Shown here one piece after another: positions 61,506-64,000 of a stretch of 64,000 nucleotides of DNA (within the stretch, counting starts at the first letter, position 1; each line of letters begins with the position of its first letter). The position numbers and the translations under genes are program-made. A model generated the notes under the pieces. It made no database searches. It worked only from the letters and a program-made list of their open reading frames with translations, and was not told the DNA's origin. The stretch covers positions 62,001 through 126,000 of the forward strand of contig CAWIXS010000012.1 in the NCBI GenBank assembly GCA_963840075.1, read 5' to 3'. This stretch comes from AWTP1-13 sp963840075. Its GTDB lineage: Bacteria; Pseudomonadota; Alphaproteobacteria; Rhizobiales; Hyphomicrobiaceae.

Positions 61506-62402
61506 ATGAAGCAGCTCCCCCCATCCCTCCAGGCCCACCTCGACACCGGCACCACCACGCTGGCCTGGTGCTGGCGCGTCACCCGCAACGACGGCACCAG
61601 GCTCGGCTTCACCGACCACGACCGCGACGTCGCCTTCGACGGCACCGTCTTCGAGGCCGCGACCGGCTTCACCGCCAGCGAGATCAAGGATGCGCTGGGC
61701 CTCTCGGTCGACAACCTCGAGGTCTCCTCCGCCCTCAAATCGCAGAGCCTCGAGGAGGACGACCTCGCCGCCGGCCTCTACGACGATGCCGCCGTCGAGA
61801 TCTGGCGCGTCAACTGGGCCGACACCGGCCAGCGCGTCCTGATGCGCTCCGGCAGCCTCGGCGAGGTGCGCCGCTCCGGCGCCGCCTTCACCGCCGAGGT
61901 GCGCGGCCTCGCCCATTATCTGCAGCAGCCCAAGGGCCGCCTCTACCAGTCCGGCTGCGACGCCGACCTGGGCGACGCCCGCTGCGGCATCGACCTCGAC
62001 GACCCGGCCTTCCGAGGCGCCGGCACCGTCCTCACCGCGTCCGCCGCGCGCCTCATCACCGCCTCCGGCCTCTCGGCCTATGCCGCGGGCTGGTTCACGC
62101 GCGGCCTCGTCACCTTCACCTCCGGCGCCAACGCCGGCCGCTCCCAGGAGGTGAAGCGCCACACGCTCGCCGCTGCCACGGCGACCATCGAGCTGTGGCA
62201 GCCCATGGCCCTCGCCATCGCGCCAAGCGACACCTTCAACGTCACCGCCGGCTGCGACAAGCGCTTCGCCACCTGCCAGGCCAGGTTCGCCAACGCCGTC
62301 AACTTCCGCGGCTTCCCGCACATGCCCGGCAACGACTACGTCCTCGCCGTCGCCCGCCCCGGCGAGCCGGTCGCCACAGGTCGCTCCAGTGGCCAAGAAT
62401 GA
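61506..62402 (+). CDS. GTA-type tail hub protein (g13-like, DUF2163/phage_BR0599)
   Basis: 298 residues. LQAHLDTGTTTLAWCWRVTR, GTRLGFTDHDRDVAFDGTVF and SVDNLEVSSALKSQSLEEDD are the N-terminal DUF2163 domain. The C-terminal domain has the Cys motif QSGCDADLGDARCGIDLDDP and GCDKRFATCQARFANAVNFR, then FPHMPGNDYV, which in RcGTA g13 binds an iron-sulfur cluster. All four conserved cysteines are present. Intact. Confidence 0.92.
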   Translation: MKQLPPSLQAHLDTGTTTLAWCWRVTRNDGTRLGFTDHDRDVAFDGTVFEAATGFTASEIKDALGLSVDNLEVSSALKSQSLEEDDLAAGLYDDAAVEIWRVNWADTGQRVLMRSGSLGEVRRSGAAFTAEVRGLAHYLQQPKGRLYQSGCDADLGDARCGIDLDDPAFRGAGTVLTASAARLITASGLSAYAAGWFTRGLVTFTSGANAGRSQEVKRHTLAAATATIELWQPMALAIAPSDTFNVTAGCDKRFATCQARFANAVNFRGFPHMPGNDYVLAVARPGEPVATGRSSGQE

Positions 62403-62546
62403 GATGGTGAGTGGCGCGCCGTGCTCAGAAACACGGGCGACCTCAATCGCACACCTGATTTACTCTCTTGTTCATCCTCCACCCTCGCCGCCGGCACAAC
62501 CTGAACTCACCACTCGCCATCTCACCATCTCACCACTCACCGACCG
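62403..62546. repeat. g13-g14 spacer with terminal inverted arms
   Basis: Starts GAGATGGTGAGTGGCGCG at the g13 stop and ends CTCACCACTCGCCATCTCAC, CATCTCACCACTCACCGACCG before ATG 62547. Confidence 0.75.
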
Positions 62547-63101
62547 ATGCGCACCCACATCGTCTCCCTCGCCCGCACCTGGCTCGGCACGCCCTACCAC
62601 CACCAGGCGAGCGTGCGCGGCGTCGGCTGCGACTGCATCGGCCTCGTGCGCGGCATCTGGCGCGAGCTCTACGGCCGCGACGCCGAGGCGCTCCCCGCCT
62701 ACACCCGCGACTGGGCCGAAGGCAGCGGCCGCGAGACGCTCATCGAGGCCGCCCGCCGCCACCTCATCGAGGTCCGACCCTCCGACGCCCACCCCGGCGA
62801 CGTCCTCATCTTCCGCTGGCGCCGCGGCACGCTCGCCAAGCACTGCGCCATCCTCTCCACCCCCGCCGCCATGATCCACGCGCTGGAAGGCGCCCCCGTC
62901 TCCGAGGTCTCCCTCTCCCCCTGGTGGCACCGCCATCTCGCGGGGGCGTTCTGTTTCCGGGCGTGGAGTGGTCGACCCTGCGGGTCTGACCACATGACGG
63001 GGCAGGAGTACCAGCGTCGCCGAAGGCGCCCTTGTCGCGAAGGTCCCCGCCCCTCAGATTTCCGGCTCGCGGATCTCGCGTGGGGAAGATCACGAGCGTG
63101 A
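62547..63101 (+). CDS. GTA-type NlpC/P60 cell-wall peptidase (g14-like), altered C-terminus
   Basis: Tail-tip peptidase that opens the recipient's peptidoglycan. RTWLGTPYHHQASVRGVGCD and CIGLVRGIWRELYGRDAEAL contain the catalytic Cys (GCDCIGLV); KHCAILSTPAAMIHALEGAP carries the His. The native protein should end near GAFCF (62957, about 137 residues). After that a 26-bp palindrome and unrelated sequence add about 45 residues. No g15 (large host-specificity protein) follows, so the GTA cluster ends here. Confidence 0.88.
   Translation: MRTHIVSLARTWLGTPYHHQASVRGVGCDCIGLVRGIWRELYGRDAEALPAYTRDWAEGSGRETLIEAARRHLIEVRPSDAHPGDVLIFRWRRGTLAKHCAILSTPAAMIHALEGAPVSEVSLSPWWHRHLAGAFCFRAWSGRPCGSDHMTGQEYQRRRRRPCREGPRPSDFRLADLAWGRSRA
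62968..62993. repeat. palindromic element with one deleted base at the g14 end
   Basis: GTGGTCGACCC-TGC-GGGTCTGACCAC: a short-form element lacking one A in the left arm, so it is 26 bp. Outer bases GTGG/CCAC differ from other copies but still pair. Confidence 0.75.
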
Positions 63102-63124
63102 GAAGGTCTCGTCGCCGTGCTGGA

Positions 63125-63580
63125 TCAGCTTCCGAAAGCGACCAAAGCCTCGCGGCCCCTTTGAACTGTCTTGACCGCGCTTGACCTGGTCACGCGAAAG
63201 AGCGGGTCGTAGTCCGCCAGATGCCGCTGCTCTTGCAGGTCGACAAGGGTGTCTGCGAAGAATTGAAGGTCCGGTCCAAAGCCGCCGTCTCGGCTGATAG
63301 TCGGAATACCTTGCGCGGCAGCTTCGGCTTCACGATGTCTTCGCAAAGCTCTCAGCAAGCGATTTGTGTTCGATGCTGCGGTACACCAGCTGATATCGCG
63401 GCGTTTGCCGGTGCGTTCTGCCGACGAAGTCGTCGGCGGCCTCGTCGCGACCGCGTGGAACAAGGCGTAGTATGCATTCGATATCGCGCGCCGAAGGTCG
63501 ACGTGTCGGGCCGTTCCGCCGGTCGAAACGATGAGCCTGTCCGCTTGGTCGAGCAGATGGTCGGGGTCAGGAACCGACAT
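63125..63580 (-). pseudogene. HEPN-like protein, multiply frameshifted
   Basis: From ATG 63580: VPDPDHLLDQADRLIVSTGG and VDLRRAISNAYYALFHAVAT, a HEPN-type N-terminus. Homology then moves to a second frame (AADDFVGRTHRQTPRYQLVY, RSIEHKSLAESFAKT), a third (VKPKLPRKVFRLSAE) and back to the first (GGFGPDLQFFADTLVDLQEQ, RHLADYDPLFRVTRSSA). Three indels within about 250 bp mean a dead gene or a poor stretch of sequence. HEPN proteins are often RNases or nucleotidyltransferase partners. Its start overlaps the gene upstream. Confidence 0.6.
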
Positions 63581-63997
63581 CCTCTGCGAGCTCCGCCTCG
63601 GTCGCGTAGCAGCCAATTGGTGTGCCGTCTACGTGCATTTCATGAAGCCGCTCGCGCAACCCGAATCAACGCATCGCCAGTGTCGCTCCGCTGCGCAGTC
63701 TTCTGGATGGCATCCGGCGCGATGACGATCGTAATGTCAGAATGGCTCCTCGGCCCTGGGCGTCGATGCCCGGCGCCAACCTCGACGCGCACCACGTTGT
63801 CTCTCTCCCAAGGCGGCGACCAGAGGCTCCTCGATCAGCCTGCGAAATACCTCCTTTGGCGTGAGGCGTGACTTGTAGAACCCAGGCTTCCACTTGGCCT
63901 TTGCGGCCTCATCCTCTTCGATCTCCACGACGACATGCTTGAAGCCCGCATACCAAAGATCGAGATCCGGATCTGCGAAGCGGGGCGGCGTTGCCAA
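63567..63997 (-). CDS. hypothetical protein, apparent frameshifts, may start outside window
   Basis: Reads FADPDLDLWYAGFKHVVVEI, EEDEAAKAKWKPGFYKSRLT and PKEVFRRLIEEPLVAALGE in one frame from TTG 63997, then DNVVRVEVGAGHRRPGPRSH, SDITIVIAPDAIQKTAQRSD in another, and HVDGTPIGCYATEAELAEDV in a third before the stop at 63567. The stop overlaps the HEPN-like start by 14 bp, so the pair was an operon. I do not recognise the family. The true start may lie beyond 64000. Confidence 0.45.
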
Positions 63998-64000
63998 GCT

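Noticed and set aside
55432..62543. CRISPR-like array suggested by recurring CTCACCATCTCACC words
   Set aside because: Copies are paired as inverted arms at gene borders, with irregular spacing and no constant repeat-spacer unit.

Overview
The window is uniformly very GC-rich and looks like the chromosome of an alphaproteobacterium, most likely Hyphomicrobiales or a near relative. The evidence is gene order and content: hisE overlapping coaA, the origin-type trio rsmG-parA-parB, an RcdA-like (DUF1465) protein, thiS-thiG-thiE, and a gene-transfer-agent (GTA) head-tail cluster in the order of Rhodobacter capsulatus RcGTA. There is no ribosomal RNA operon and no CRISPR array.

Layout. 1-10.7 kb is a selenium and formate-dehydrogenase block: selD and a cysteine desulfurase on the minus strand, then the 3' remnant of fdoH, fdoI, fdhE, selA, a Sel1-repeat gene, selB and tRNA-Sec(UCA) on the plus strand. 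The selenoprotein subunit fdoG is missing, because a mosaic of cut gene ends (2.96-3.53 kb) sits where it and most of fdoH should be. 10.8-13.3 kb has a DUF423 membrane protein, an RND adaptor, a beheaded RND pump and an integrase remnant. 14-18.7 kb is housekeeping (coaA, hisE, parB, parA, rsmG). 19.1-23.4 kb is a complete RND adaptor and pump. 23.6-29.9 kb has rcdA, an unknown gene and a branched-chain amino-acid-type ABC operon (livJ-G-F-H-M). 30-33.4 kb is divergent oxyR and katG. 33.5-49.5 kb is mixed metabolism (gamma-glutamyltransferase, tRNA-Arg, TrmO-like, GFA, CoA-transferase, MetE-like, carboxymuconolactone decarboxylase-like, cspA, aldo/keto reductase, Gfo/Idh, MFS, thiSGE) with several decayed fragments between. 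50-63 kb is the GTA-type cluster: terminase, portal, protease, capsid, connectors, tail tube, chaperones, short tape measure, baseplate proteins and an NlpC/P60 peptidase. It stops after the peptidase; no large host-specificity protein follows. The last kilobase holds a disrupted minus-strand gene pair, one of them HEPN-like.

The most unusual feature is a population of palindromic elements. One family has arms GGGGTCAGACCC/GGGTCTGACCCC, in a long form (18-bp perfect arms about 32 bp apart) and a short 27-bp form. Copies lie between genes, directly upstream of start codons, and in frame inside genes (rsmG, portal, the GTA g10 homologue), where they are read in one frame as ..VRP..GSDP/T... This resembles the Rickettsia palindromic elements in style. 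The short form shows compensatory arm changes. A second pattern, long arms built from GTGAGATGGTGAG-like or GCGAATGGCGAATGG-like words, fills almost every spacer of the GTA cluster; the downstream arm (CTCACCATCTCACC) ends at the next start codon, where a Shine-Dalgarno sequence would be expected.

Many genes here carry apparent frameshifts or are cut off (fdoI, fdhE, livJ, portal, a DUF1488-like gene, an RND pump, integrase, HxlR, TIR, VOC and Rieske fragments). Real decay, repeat-driven rearrangement and sequencing or assembly error cannot be told apart from this sequence alone, so product calls on these genes are separated from claims that they work.
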